64,000 nt of DNA from Mycobacterium sp. (GTDB lineage: Bacteria > Actinomycetota > Actinomycetes > Mycobacteriales > Mycobacteriaceae): contig JAKFVT010000002.1 in the NCBI GenBank assembly GCA_021732005.1, positions 100,266 through 164,265 on the forward strand, in the 5' to 3' direction. The first letter of the stretch is position 1, and each line of letters starts with the position of its first letter. Positions 24,080-32,893 of this stretch are shown in pieces. The position numbers and the translations under genes are program-made. Under the pieces are notes generated by a model that was given only the letters and a program-made list of their open reading frames with translations, ran no database searches and was not told the DNA's origin.

Positions 24080-24822
24080 GCGATCTGACAGCGGACCCCG
24101 ACGCCGCCGACTCGTTCACCGGCTACGCGGTGCCCGCCGGCAGCTATCGGGCCCGCCGGCAGCGCGGCCCGGGCTACTTCGTGACAATCGGGCTCTGGGT
24201 GATCGTCCTTGTCGCCGCGATGATGGCGCTGAGCATCCTGGCCACCCGCATCACACCCACCGCGACCACCTATCACTGCCCACCCGACTGCGGCCGGCCG
24301 CCGACGGGGCTGCCGGTGGCCATCAACCCGCGCTTCTTCGCCCCCGACGGATCGTTCTCGGTGTCGTACCCGTCGCCGGGAACCGCCTACGACGTGACCA
24401 CCGAACCCAACGGGGTGCGCGCGGAGCTGAACGTCGGTGACGGGGGCACGCTGCGGTTGTTCAGCGAACCGGCGAAGGGCCGCAACGCACGCCAAGTGGC
24501 CGACGACCTGCTCAACCAGATCTTCCCCGACGCGGTGACGTCCTATGAGTTGCCCAACGCGATCCTCGGGTACGAGCCGGGTTACGGCGAGGTCGCCGAC
24601 GACTGGCCGAAGGGCACCGCGACCGACGCCCAACACCAGCGCATCATCATCATCGTCGCGGTGAAGAACGACCTAGCCCTGGTCGCTGGCGCGGTGGGGC
24701 CGTTCCACCAGTTCGGGCCCGACGATGGGCCGGGGCCACCGTCACCGGCGAACCTCGACATCGCCAAGGACATGGGCAAGTATGTCAACAGCTTCATGTG
24801 GCGGGGAGATCCGCCGAGATAG
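24076..24822 (+). CDS. single-pass membrane protein, hypothetical
   Basis: A 248-residue protein. A cytoplasmic N-terminal tail (about 38 residues) is followed by one membrane helix, FVTIGLWVIVLVAAMMALSI. An extracytoplasmic domain begins with two Cys (YHCPPDCGRPP) and continues as a compact alpha/beta fold (GSFSVSYPSPGTAYDV, QRIIIIVAVKNDLALVAG). No family is recognised. Its ATG overlaps the S53 peptidase stop, so the two are translationally coupled; it could anchor, regulate or be a substrate of the protease. Confidence 0.78.
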   Translation: MSDLTADPDAADSFTGYAVPAGSYRARRQRGPGYFVTIGLWVIVLVAAMMALSILATRITPTATTYHCPPDCGRPPTGLPVAINPRFFAPDGSFSVSYPSPGTAYDVTTEPNGVRAELNVGDGGTLRLFSEPAKGRNARQVADDLLNQIFPDAVTSYELPNAILGYEPGYGEVADDWPKGTATDAQHQRIIIIVAVKNDLALVAGAVGPFHQFGPDDGPGPPSPANLDIAKDMGKYVNSFMWRGDPPR

Positions 24823-24840
24823 TTTCTCGCGCTTGATGTT

Positions 24841-25731
24841 TCAGTCCTGTACGGCCTTGGCGACGGCGATACAGGTGGTCAGCCAGCCGGCTTGCAGCGC
24901 TCCGGAGTCCTGCACCGCCCACATGGCGTTCAGCACCGCCCGCACCACCACCCAGGCCCGCGCCCGATCCTCGTCGAACCCCGCCGCGTCGACCAGGGTG
25001 TAGAACCGCCGGCGCACCCCATCGCGGACGTCACCGGCCAACTCGTCGAAGCGGTTCCACAACATCGGGGCGATCTCGTAGTGCGGATCGCCGTTGACCG
25101 GTTTGGGGTCGATGACCAGCCAGGGCTGACGCCGGCCCGCGAGCACGTTTTCGTAGTGCAGATCGCAGTGCAGGACCCGCGCCGTCGCCTCGGCGTCGGC
25201 CGTCAGGTCCGCGCACTGGCTCAGCGCCTGTGCCACCAGCCGGTGCGGGATCGGTGCGCCGCGCGGCAGCTCGGCGAGTTCGGCGGTCCAGCGGTCGAGG
25301 TAGAACGTCAGCGGTCGCAGCTGGGGCAACCCCGGGAGGTGCAGGTGTCGATACAGGCCCGCGACGATCCGGCAGGCCTCCACGTCGTCGACTTCCGTCA
25401 GGTCGCCGCCGAGCCGTTCGAGGAGGATCGCCCGGCGGTGCGGGTCGGCGCTGAGTAGCCGGACGGCACCCTCGCCGCCCCAGCGGCGCAGCGCCAGGTG
25501 CTCGTGTTCGGACTCGTCGTCGGGGAAGCCGAGCTTCAGGATCGCAGCCGCGCCGTCGGCGGTGCGGACCGGCAGCACCATTGAGCAGTAGCCATGGGTG
25601 GCGACACCGTCGGGTCGAAGCTGCCACTGCGCTACGACGTCACGGCTGAGTCGGGGCAGAGCGTCGACCCACGTCGCCCACTGCGGGCCGCGACCGGCCA
25701 TCGCCCGCACCCCGGCGGGCAGATCGATCAC
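24841..25731 (-). CDS. APH(6)/Hur-type aminoglycoside or hydroxyurea phosphotransferase
   Basis: A 296-residue small-molecule kinase of the APH_6_hur type. The N-lobe has GYCSMVLPVRTADGAAAILK with the ATP-binding Lys, followed by GEGAVRLLSADPHRRAILLE. The catalytic loop is VLHCDLHYENVLAG (Brenner motif, Asp and Asn) and the metal site WLVIDPKPVNG. Relatives phosphorylate streptomycin (APH(6)) or hydroxyurea, but many chromosomal actinobacterial members have no known drug substrate, so resistance should not be assumed. Its start overlaps the stop of the small membrane-protein gene upstream (ATGA). Confidence 0.85.
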   Translation of the reverse strand: MIDLPAGVRAMAGRGPQWATWVDALPRLSRDVVAQWQLRPDGVATHGYCSMVLPVRTADGAAAILKLGFPDDESEHEHLALRRWGGEGAVRLLSADPHRRAILLERLGGDLTEVDDVEACRIVAGLYRHLHLPGLPQLRPLTFYLDRWTAELAELPRGAPIPHRLVAQALSQCADLTADAEATARVLHCDLHYENVLAGRRQPWLVIDPKPVNGDPHYEIAPMLWNRFDELAGDVRDGVRRRFYTLVDAAGFDEDRARAWVVVRAVLNAMWAVQDSGALQAGWLTTCIAVAKAVQD

Positions 25732-25871
25732 GTCTCGGGTTCATCCGGGTGCTCGGCGGCCGGCTCGCTTGGCGGGGCCGGCCTGTTCAGCCAGTCCTTC
25801 AGCCGGAACAACTGGCTGGCCACGATTCCCAGGCCCACCAGCAGCAGACCCAAGACGATCCAAATGGTCAT
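25728..25871 (-). CDS. 47-residue single-TM membrane protein
   Basis: A short gene that begins ATG 25871 and overlaps the phosphotransferase start by 4 bp. The peptide has one membrane helix, MTIWIVLGLLLVGLGIVASQ, then RLKDWLNRPAPP and an acidic Pro/Glu tail (EPAAEHPDEPET). The overlap and hydrophobic pattern support a real gene; the function is unknown. It diverges from hrpA across 61 bp. Confidence 0.65.
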   Translation of the reverse strand: MTIWIVLGLLLVGLGIVASQLFRLKDWLNRPAPPSEPAAEHPDEPET

Positions 25872-25932
25872 CGCCGTCGAGCCTACGCACACCAGGACGC
25901 CTGCGACGGCGCTCGCCGCTATTGTGGCGCCA

Positions 25933-28900
25933 GTGTCCGAGGTATCCGTTGAGCAGGTGCGGCAGCTGCGCGCCCGCCTCGACGGCGTGACCTTTCGTGA
26001 CGCGGCCCGGTTGGGGCGGCGGCTGAAATCGCTGCGTGGCGACGTGTCGGCGGAGACCCTGAAAAAGATCGAAGACCAGGTCGGGGCCGCCGAGGCGCTG
26101 GTCGCCACCCGCCGAGCGGCGGTTCCGGTGATCACCTACCCGGATCTGCCGGTCAGCGACCGCCGGGACGAGATCGCCCGAGCCATCACCGATAACCAGG
26201 TGGTCGTGGTCGCGGGTGAGACCGGGTCGGGCAAGACCACCCAGCTGCCCAAGATCTGCCTGGAACTCGGCCGCGGGATCCGTGGAACCATCGGCCACAC
26301 CCAGCCGCGCCGGCTCGCCGCGCGCACGGTGGCTCAGCGCATCGCCGACGAAGTCGGCACCCCGCTGGGTGAGACGATCGGCTACACCGTCCGCTTCACC
26401 GACCAGGCCAGCGACCGCACCCTGGTCAAACTGATGACCGACGGAATCCTGCTCGCCGAGATCCAGCGTGACCGGCGCCTGCTGCGCTACGACACCCTCA
26501 TCCTCGATGAAGCGCACGAGCGCAGCCTCAACATCGACTTCCTGCTGGGCTACCTTCGCGAACTACTGCCACGACGGCCCGACCTCAAGGTGATCGTCAC
26601 GTCGGCGACGATCGAACCGGAACGGTTCGCCCGGCATTTCTCTGGTGCGCCGATCGTCGAGGTGTCGGGACGCACCTACCCGGTGGAGATCCGCTACCGG
26701 CCCCTGGAAGTACCTGTACAGGTTGATGATTCGGACGACCCCGACGATCCCGACCACGAGATCGTGCGCACCGAGATTCGCGATCAGACCGAGGCGATCG
26801 TCGACGCGGTACGCGAGCTGGAGGCGGAGCCGCCCGGCGACGTGTTGGTGTTCCTGTCCGGGGAGCGGGAAATCCGGGACACCAGTGATGCTTTGAGCCG
26901 CGTTGTCGATTCGAACACCGAGGTGCTGCCCCTGTATGCGAGGCTGCCCACCGCCGAGCAGCAGCGGGTGTTTCAGCCGGCGCGGACCCGTAGGCGAATC
27001 ATCTTGGCCACCAACGTGGCGGAGACATCGCTGACCGTGCCGGGCGTCAGGTATGTCGTCGACCCCGGCACCGCGCGGATCTCCCGCTACAGCAGGCGCA
27101 CCAAGGTACAGCGGTTGCCGATCGAACCGATCTCCCAGGCCTCGGCCGCGCAGCGGGCCGGGCGGTCGGGTCGTACCGCGGCCGGGGTGTGCATCCGGCT
27201 GTACTCCGAAGAGGATTTCGCGGGCCGGCCGCGCTACACCGACCCGGAGATCTTGCGTACCAACCTCGCTGCGGTGATCTTGCAGATGGCGGCGCTGCAA
27301 CTCGGTGAGATCGAGAGCTTCCCGTTTCTGGATCCGCCCGAGCAACGCAGCATCCGCGACGGCGTGCAGCTGCTGCAAGAGCTCGGCGCGTTCGACGCCG
27401 CCGGCGCCATCACCGATGTGGGTAGGCGGCTGGCGCAGTTGCCGGTTGATCCGCGGCTGGCGCGGATGATCGTGCAGGCCGACACCGAGGGATGCGTGCG
27501 CGAGGTCCTGGTGCTGGCCGCAGCGTTGTCGATTCCAGATCCGCGGGAGCGGCCGGCCGAGCGGGAAGAGGCGGCCCGGCAGAAACACGCCCGGTTCGCT
27601 GACGAGCACTCGGACTTCGTGTCCTTCCTGAACCTTTGGCAGTATCTGCGCGACGAGCGGAAGGCCCTTTCCGGCAGCGCTTTCCGGCGCATGTGCCGCG
27701 AGGACTTCCTGCATTACCTGAGGATCCGGGAGTGGCAGGACCTGACCGGGCAACTACGCAGCATCGCCCGCGACATCGGCATTCGGGAATCCGACGATCC
27801 GGAGCCGGCCGACCCGGCGCGTGTGCACGCCGCCCTCGTCGCCGGGTTGCTCTCGCATATCGGCTTGCGGGAGGGGGATTCGCGGGAATACACCGGTGCG
27901 CGCAACACGCGGTTCGTACTTGCTCCGGGATCGGTGTTGACCAAGCGCCCGCCGCGCTGGCTCGTGGTGGCCGACCTGGTGGAGACCAGCCGGCTGTATG
28001 GACGCATCGCGGCCCGCGTCGAACCCGAGATGGTCGAGCGGGTGGCTGGACACCTGGTGCAGCGCAGCTTCAGTGAACCGCACTGGGACGCCAAGCGCGG
28101 TGCGGTGATGGCCTTCGAACGAGTCACGCTCTACGGGCTTCCGCTCGTTCCGCGCCGACGGGTGGGATATGCCACCGTCGATCCGGTCGTGTCCCGAGAG
28201 CTGTTCATCCAGCACGCGCTGGTGCAGGGGGAGTGGCAGACCCGCCACCACTTCGTCGCCGACAACACCCGGCTGCGAACCGAATTGGCCGAGCTGGAGG
28301 AGCGCGCCCGCCGGCGCGACATGCTCGTCGGTGACGACGAGATCTACGCCTGGTTCGACAGCAGGATTCCGCCGCAGGTGGTCTCTGCCCGCCATTTCGA
28401 CGGTTGGTGGAAGAAGCAGAGGCATCGCACCCCGGATCTGCTGACGTTCACGCGCGACGACCTGTTGCGTGTCGACGACGAGGACGCCGAACGGCCGGAC
28501 AATTGGCAGGCCGGGGACTTGTCCCTGCCGCTGACTTACCGATTCGAGCCCGGCGCCGCCGACGACGGGGTCACCGTGCACATACCGGTCGAGGTGCTGG
28601 CCCGGCTCGGCGGCGATGAATTCGGCTGGCAGGTGCCGGCACTGCGCGAGGAACTGGTGACCGCGTTGATCAAGTCGCTCCCGAAAGACTTGCGGCGCAA
28701 CTTTGTTCCCGCCCCGGACACCGCACGAGCGGTGTTGGCCGATATCGAGGTGGGGAGCGAACCGCTTCTGGAGGCTCTGCAGCGTGAATTGCACCGGCGC
28801 AGAGGCATTCTCGTGCCGATCACCGCGTTTGATCTGGACAAGCTGCCCGCTCACCTGCGGGTGACTTTCGCCGTCGAAGGGCCGGACGGCACCGAGGTGG

Positions 28901-29850
28901 CCCGCGGTAAAGACCTCGATGTGTTGCAGCGCAAGCTCGCCGGTTCCGCGCGCAAGGCGGTGGCCGATGCGGTGGCCGGCGATTGGGAACGAACGGGTCT
29001 GCGTGCGTGGCCGGACGACATCGCGGAGTTGCCGCGAAGCGTCGAACGCACGGTCGGGGGCCACATCGTCCGCGGCTATCCCGCGCTGGTGGACGCCGGC
29101 AAAGGCGTCGACGTGCGCGTCTTCGCCAACGAGGCCGAACGGGAGGCCGCGATGCGCGGGGGCACCAGGCGGCTGCTGCGCTTGGCGGTGCCGTCGCCGG
29201 TGAAGGCGGTGGAGAAAGGATTGGACCCGCGCACGCGACTGGTGTTGGGCGCCAACCCCGATGGGTCGCTGATCGCGCTGCTGGACGACTGTGCCGACGC
29301 CGCCGTCGACGTCTTGGCCGTCAAACCGGTATGGACCAGATCAGATTTCGCTGCGCTGCGGGGCCGGGTGGCCGAAGCACTGCCGTCGATGACGCGCGAA
29401 GTCGTGGCCCGGGTGCAAAGGGTGTTGGCCGCGTTGCAGGAGGTGCATCTCGCGCTTCCGGACAATCCGCCGGCCGCCCAAGCCGATGCCGTCGCCGACA
29501 TCCGCGCACAGCTTGCTGGTTTGGTCGCCACCCCTTTCGTCACCAGCACCGGGGCCGCGCGCCTAGCTGATCTGACCCGCTATCTGACGGCGATCGTCCG
29601 CCGCCTGGACCGGCTGGCCCAAGCGCCGCAGGCCGACCGCGAGCGCATGCACCGTGTCCACGCCGTCGAAGACGCCTATGCCGAACTGCTGCAAGCGCTC
29701 TCGCCCACCCGCGCGGCTGCCTCCGACGTTCGCGACATCGGTTGGCAGATAGAGGAGTTGCGGGTCAGCCTGTGGGCCCAGCAGCTGGGCACCCCCCGGC
29801 CGGTCAGTGAGCAACGGATCTACCGCGCGATCGACGCGATTCTGGCATGA
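25933..29850 (+). CDS. hrpA: ATP-dependent RNA helicase HrpA
   Basis: A 1305-residue DEAH-box helicase of the HrpA type (E. coli HrpA is about 1300 residues), which unwinds RNA and in E. coli rescues stalled ribosomes. Walker A is VVVVAGETGSGKTTQLPKIC (about residue 96), with the Walker B/DEAH box LILDEAHERSLNIDFLLGYL (about 192). SAT is VIVTSATIEPERF, and the helicase C-terminal motif VI is QRAGRSGRTAAGVCIRLYSE. Ratchet/HA2 and OB-like regions follow, and then the long HrpA-specific C-terminal domain. GTG 25933 is chosen because the frame's longer upstream extension overlaps the divergent genes without homology-like sequence. Confidence 0.93.
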   Translation: MSEVSVEQVRQLRARLDGVTFRDAARLGRRLKSLRGDVSAETLKKIEDQVGAAEALVATRRAAVPVITYPDLPVSDRRDEIARAITDNQVVVVAGETGSGKTTQLPKICLELGRGIRGTIGHTQPRRLAARTVAQRIADEVGTPLGETIGYTVRFTDQASDRTLVKLMTDGILLAEIQRDRRLLRYDTLILDEAHERSLNIDFLLGYLRELLPRRPDLKVIVTSATIEPERFARHFSGAPIVEVSGRTYPVEIRYRPLEVPVQVDDSDDPDDPDHEIVRTEIRDQTEAIVDAVRELEAEPPGDVLVFLSGEREIRDTSDALSRVVDSNTEVLPLYARLPTAEQQRVFQPARTRRRIILATNVAETSLTVPGVRYVVDPGTARISRYSRRTKVQRLPIEPISQASAAQRAGRSGRTAAGVCIRLYSEEDFAGRPRYTDPEILRTNLAAVILQMAALQLGEIESFPFLDPPEQRSIRDGVQLLQELGAFDAAGAITDVGRRLAQLPVDPRLARMIVQADTEGCVREVLVLAAALSIPDPRERPAEREEAARQKHARFADEHSDFVSFLNLWQYLRDERKALSGSAFRRMCREDFLHYLRIREWQDLTGQLRSIARDIGIRESDDPEPADPARVHAALVAGLLSHIGLREGDSREYTGARNTRFVLAPGSVLTKRPPRWLVVADLVETSRLYGRIAARVEPEMVERVAGHLVQRSFSEPHWDAKRGAVMAFERVTLYGLPLVPRRRVGYATVDPVVSRELFIQHALVQGEWQTRHHFVADNTRLRTELAELEERARRRDMLVGDDEIYAWFDSRIPPQVVSARHFDGWWKKQRHRTPDLLTFTRDDLLRVDDEDAERPDNWQAGDLSLPLTYRFEPGAADDGVTVHIPVEVLARLGGDEFGWQVPALREELVTALIKSLPKDLRRNFVPAPDTARAVLADIEVGSEPLLEALQRELHRRRGILVPITAFDLDKLPAHLRVTFAVEGPDGTEVARGKDLDVLQRKLAGSARKAVADAVAGDWERTGLRAWPDDIAELPRSVERTVGGHIVRGYPALVDAGKGVDVRVFANEAEREAAMRGGTRRLLRLAVPSPVKAVEKGLDPRTRLVLGANPDGSLIALLDDCADAAVDVLAVKPVWTRSDFAALRGRVAEALPSMTREVVARVQRVLAALQEVHLALPDNPPAAQADAVADIRAQLAGLVATPFVTSTGAARLADLTRYLTAIVRRLDRLAQAPQADRERMHRVHAVEDAYAELLQALSPTRAAASDVRDIGWQIEELRVSLWAQQLGTPRPVSEQRIYRAIDAILA

Positions 29851-29859
29851 CAACCAAAG

Positions 29860-29884
29860 AGGGGCACCCGATTCGGGTGCCCCT
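29860..29884. terminator. strong hairpin after hrpA, shared with a convergent small gene
   Basis: AGGGGCACCCGA (29860-29871) and TCGGGTGCCCCT (29873-29884) form a near-perfect stem. It lies 9 bp after the hrpA stop and 20 bp beyond the stop of the minus-strand gene at 29905, so it can terminate both. Confidence 0.7.
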
Positions 29885-29904
29885 CCCATGGAGTTCGTTG
29901 ACAA

Positions 29905-30072
29905 TCAACGGCTTCCATGCACAGTTGTGTCTACATGCGGCGCGGTCGCCGTGGGGCCGATGTTGTTGACCCAGTCGTTGTGACCGAGGTCGGCCTGGGC
30001 GGGTCCGGCAAGCCCGAGAACGGCTGCGGTCATCGCGCCTGCGATCGCTGTGGTGATTGCGTACTTCTTCAT
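29905..30072 (-). CDS. 55-residue exported peptide
   Basis: A minus-strand gene too short for usual ORF cut-offs. It starts ATG 30072 after a GAAGAGGGA ribosome site and codes a signal peptide (MKKYAITTAIAGAMTAAVLG, cleaved near AQA). The mature peptide has only about 27 residues (begins DLGHNDWVNN, ends VHGSR), rich in Asn, Thr and His. It ends at the shared hairpin with hrpA. Such minute exported peptides are common in mycobacteria; the function is unknown. Confidence 0.7.
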   Translation of the reverse strand: MKKYAITTAIAGAMTAAVLGLAGPAQADLGHNDWVNNIGPTATAPHVDTTVHGSR

Positions 30073-30190
30073 TTCTTTCCCTCTTCCTCTGCGCCCGTCA
30101 GTGGGGGTTTCCGGTGCGCTGACAGTGTTAACGCCGCGTTAGGGCGCGGTAATTCCACTGGCAGCCGATGATCGCCGGTTGGCAGAAATT

Positions 30191-30260
30191 GAGCGGTGTC
30201 CGCTGATCGGGGGACAACTTATTCCCCCCGGCTATCCGCCGGCTGCCCGACAGACAGCGG
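30191..30260 (+). promoter_or_regulatory. upstream module shared with the His-rich paralogue (copy 1)
   Basis: This block aligns without gaps to 33921-33990 upstream of the paralogous gene. The shared parts are CGGTGTCC-N-C-N-GATCGG-N-GGACA at the start and CCGACAGACA-N-CGG exactly 60 bp later. The GTGTCC...GGACA halves form an inverted repeat. It lies about 150 bp before the ATG of the peptide gene. Confidence 0.6.
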
Positions 30261-30340
30261 CCCCCGAATGCGAGACCGTTTAGGCACTGGCGACGCAAAG
30301 GCCGAAACCAACACAGTCGACGACGACAAGGAAATCTGAC

Positions 30341-30571
30341 ATGACCACCATGACCTGGATGAAGCGATTCGCCGCCGGAAGCGCCCTGGCCGCGGGCTCC
30401 GCGCTGTTCGCCTTCGGCTCCGCCACCGACGCCCTCGCCGACAGCGGGTCCTTCAACGGGGGGCCGCACATGAACCAGCCCGGCCACCACCAGACCTTCC
30501 CCGGCCAGCACAACCAGCCGGTGCCCGGCTCCGCCGAGCACCACCATCACCAGTGGAACCACGCCGGCTAG
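30341..30571 (+). CDS. small exported His-rich protein (paralogue 1)
   Basis: A 76-residue protein with a signal peptide (WMKRFAAGSALAAGSALFAF, cleaved near ALA). The 42-residue mature chain carries ten His, mostly in the tail: GGPHMNQPGHHQTF, then GSAEHHHHQWNHAG. It is clearly paralogous to the gene at 34059: both share the KRxAAG signal region, the NQPxPG linker and HHHHQWN. The His cluster suggests metal binding (copper, zinc or nickel) or a pH-sensitive role, but this is inferred. It lies 23 bp upstream of the patatin gene. Confidence 0.75.
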   Translation: MTTMTWMKRFAAGSALAAGSALFAFGSATDALADSGSFNGGPHMNQPGHHQTFPGQHNQPVPGSAEHHHHQWNHAG

Positions 30572-30594
30572 CGGGCCGCTCCTAGCATGGGGCG

Positions 30595-31605
30595 ATGGCC
30601 CCCACCGTGACGAAGCCCGTCGACCTGGTCCTGGCCGGCGGCGGCGTGAAAGGTATCGGTCTGGCTGGTGCCGTCGTCAGGCTGATGGAAGCCGGCTATC
30701 GGGCCCACCGCGTTGCCGGCTCCTCGGCCGGGTCGATCGTCGGCTCGATCGTGGCCGCGGCCGCCAAGAACGACCGGCTGACCCCGGACGATGTCCGGAA
30801 TCTCGCCCTGAGCATCGACTACCGCAAGTTCCTGGACCCAGGCCCGATCGAGCGCGTGCCGCTGCTCGGCGCAGGATGGGCGATCCTGCAGGGCACCGGC
30901 ATTTACCGGGGTGACTACGCGCACGATTTCATCGCCCGACAACTCCGCGACCTCGGTGTCAGTACGTTCGGTGACCTCCGGCTCGACGACGACGAACTGC
31001 CCCCGGAGCAGCGCTATCGGCTCGTGGTGACCGCGGCGGACGTGACGACGGGCCAATTGGTCCGCCTGCCGTGGGACTACCACCGGCTCTACGGCCTCGA
31101 CCCGGACGAGCAACCGGTCGCCGACGCGGTGCGCGCGTCGATGTCGATCCCGTTCTTCTTCCGGCCGGTCACTCTCACCAGCGCGACGGGCCGGGAGTCG
31201 ACCCTCGTCGACGGCGGGCTGCTGTCGAACTACCCGATCGACTCGCTGGACCGCTGCGACGGGAAGAGACCGCGGTGGCCCACGTTCGGGGTGACGCTGC
31301 TGCCCGACCTGCCCGAGAACAACCACAAGGTGATCCCGGCGCTTGCCCCGCTGCGGCTGTTCGGCGGTCCGAGCCTGCTCGAGGACGTGATCACCACGAT
31401 CCTCGTCGGACGTGACCAGGCCTACCTCAACCTGCCATGGGTCAGCGCCAGGACCATCCGGGTGGACGCGACCGACGTCGGTGTGCTCGATTTCGAGATC
31501 AAGCAGCCGCAGATCGACGCCCTCTACACCGAAGGCTACGACGCGGCGACGACGTTCCTGTCGACCTGGGACGAGCGCGCCTACCTCGAAAGGTTCCGGT
31601 CGTAG
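30595..31605 (+). CDS. patatin-like phospholipase
   Basis: A 336-residue lipid acyl hydrolase. The Ser-Asp dyad is complete: oxyanion loop VLAGGGVKGIGLAGAVV, nucleophile elbow VAGSSAGSIVG (Ser44) and TLVDGGLLSNYPID (Asp206). Between them lies ADAVRASMSIPFFFRPV, typical of the bacterial group. There is no signal peptide, so it acts in the cytoplasm or is exported by an unknown route, as some patatins are. ATG or GTG choices nearby do not alter the domain. It is followed 10 bp later by a WS/DGAT gene, linking both to acyl-lipid turnover. Confidence 0.9.
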   Translation: MAPTVTKPVDLVLAGGGVKGIGLAGAVVRLMEAGYRAHRVAGSSAGSIVGSIVAAAAKNDRLTPDDVRNLALSIDYRKFLDPGPIERVPLLGAGWAILQGTGIYRGDYAHDFIARQLRDLGVSTFGDLRLDDDELPPEQRYRLVVTAADVTTGQLVRLPWDYHRLYGLDPDEQPVADAVRASMSIPFFFRPVTLTSATGRESTLVDGGLLSNYPIDSLDRCDGKRPRWPTFGVTLLPDLPENNHKVIPALAPLRLFGGPSLLEDVITTILVGRDQAYLNLPWVSARTIRVDATDVGVLDFEIKQPQIDALYTEGYDAATTFLSTWDERAYLERFRS

Positions 31606-31615
31606 GCTGGCACGG

Positions 31616-32893
31616 GTGAGGTCCGACGATGCCGAATTACTCTCCGCTGATGACGCGCGCATTCTGCGTGTGGAATCCTCGTCGATCACCGGCCACACGC
31701 TGAAACTGATCGTTCTGGAGCCGGGTGCGGGAGCGCTCGACATCGACGCGTTGCGTGCCTCGGTCGCCGCGCGGCTGCCGAGTCAGCCGCGTGCCACTCA
31801 GCGCGTAGACACCACGGGACCCGATCCGCGATGGGTGGCCGCCACAGACTTCGAGATAGCCGACCATGTTCGGCTACGCACAGACACCAACTGTGTTGGC
31901 AGGTCAGACCTGTGGCGCATCGTCAGCGCGCTGATGGCGGAGCACCTCGATCGCAACAGGCCGCTGTGGACCTTCGACGTCATCGGTCCGCTGGCCGACG
32001 GTCGAGAAGCGATCGCCGCGCGCATTCACCACGCGATGGCCGACGGCATCGCCGGCGTGCGTTTCCTGGACTCGGTCTTGTTCGATGTACAACAAGCGAG
32101 CGATAAGGCGGGAAGCATTCCTGGGCAACATGATTCGGTCCAGTTGACCCCACTGGAAGAAGCCCGGCGGATGCCCTCGGCCCTGGTGCGCGAGCTGGGC
32201 CACCCCGGTGGCGCTTCGCCGTTCGACCGGCCGATCACCGTCGCGCGGGAGTTGGCATTCTCCGTCGCTCCGCTCGCCGAATTCAAGGCCATCGGTATAT
32301 CCCGGCCCAATCCCGCAACGGTCAACGACGTTCTGTTGGCCGTTATCGCCGGCGGACTGCGGCATTGGTTGGGGGAATCCCGGGCGCGGGACCTGCGCGC
32401 CCAGATTCCGGTGAGCCTGCATCATCGCGACGAGGCCGGTCTGGGCAATCGCGATTCGTTCCTCAACATCGATCTTCCTCTGGCGGAGGCGGATTCGCTG
32501 GCGAGGCTGGACCGGATCAGTGCGCAGACACGTGAGCGCAAGCGCCTCGATGACGCTGACGAGATGTATGACCTGTTCCATGCCCTGGGCTGCGTTCCGC
32601 GTCTGGAAGCGGCGGTACGCCGCCTCGCCGGTAGCGCACAGGAATTCTGTCTGTCGATTTCCAACGTTCCCGGGCCCCGCGACCCGGTTCATGTTGCCGG
32701 CCGCCGCGTTGCGCACCTGTTCTCGTCCTCAGAACCGGCAGCGCATCACGCGCTGCGAATCTCGGCCATCTCATGTGCGGGCGACATGGGAATCGGGCTG
32801 TGTACCGATCCGAATGCGCTGCCGGACATCGCCGGGCTGGCGAGCCGTGTTGACGCTGCCTACGACGAATTGCGTGAAGCGGCTGGGATCTGA
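31616..32893 (+). CDS. wax ester synthase/diacylglycerol acyltransferase (WS/DGAT)-like protein
   Basis: A 425-residue acyltransferase of the mycobacterial Tgs/WS-DGAT family, which makes triacylglycerol or wax ester from acyl-CoA. The active-site HHxxxDG is IHHAMADGIAGVRF (His138, His139). Later landmarks are PATVNDVLLAVIAGGL, REAQIPVSLH-like RAQIPVSLHHRDEAGLGN, and the C-terminal ISNVPGPRDPVHVAGR. GTG 31616 begins 10 bp after the patatin stop. The two together suggest a lipid-remodelling pair. The 3' end overlaps the convergent LLM gene by 34 bp. Confidence 0.88.
   Translation: MRSDDAELLSADDARILRVESSSITGHTLKLIVLEPGAGALDIDALRASVAARLPSQPRATQRVDTTGPDPRWVAATDFEIADHVRLRTDTNCVGRSDLWRIVSALMAEHLDRNRPLWTFDVIGPLADGREAIAARIHHAMADGIAGVRFLDSVLFDVQQASDKAGSIPGQHDSVQLTPLEEARRMPSALVRELGHPGGASPFDRPITVARELAFSVAPLAEFKAIGISRPNPATVNDVLLAVIAGGLRHWLGESRARDLRAQIPVSLHHRDEAGLGNRDSFLNIDLPLAEADSLARLDRISAQTRERKRLDDADEMYDLFHALGCVPRLEAAVRRLAGSAQEFCLSISNVPGPRDPVHVAGRRVAHLFSSSEPAAHHALRISAISCAGDMGIGLCTDPNALPDIAGLASRVDAAYDELREAAGI

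Noticed and set aside
24841..25731. Streptomycin resistance gene
   Set aside because: The enzyme family is right, but chromosomal actinobacterial members often lack resistance activity, so only the family is claimed.
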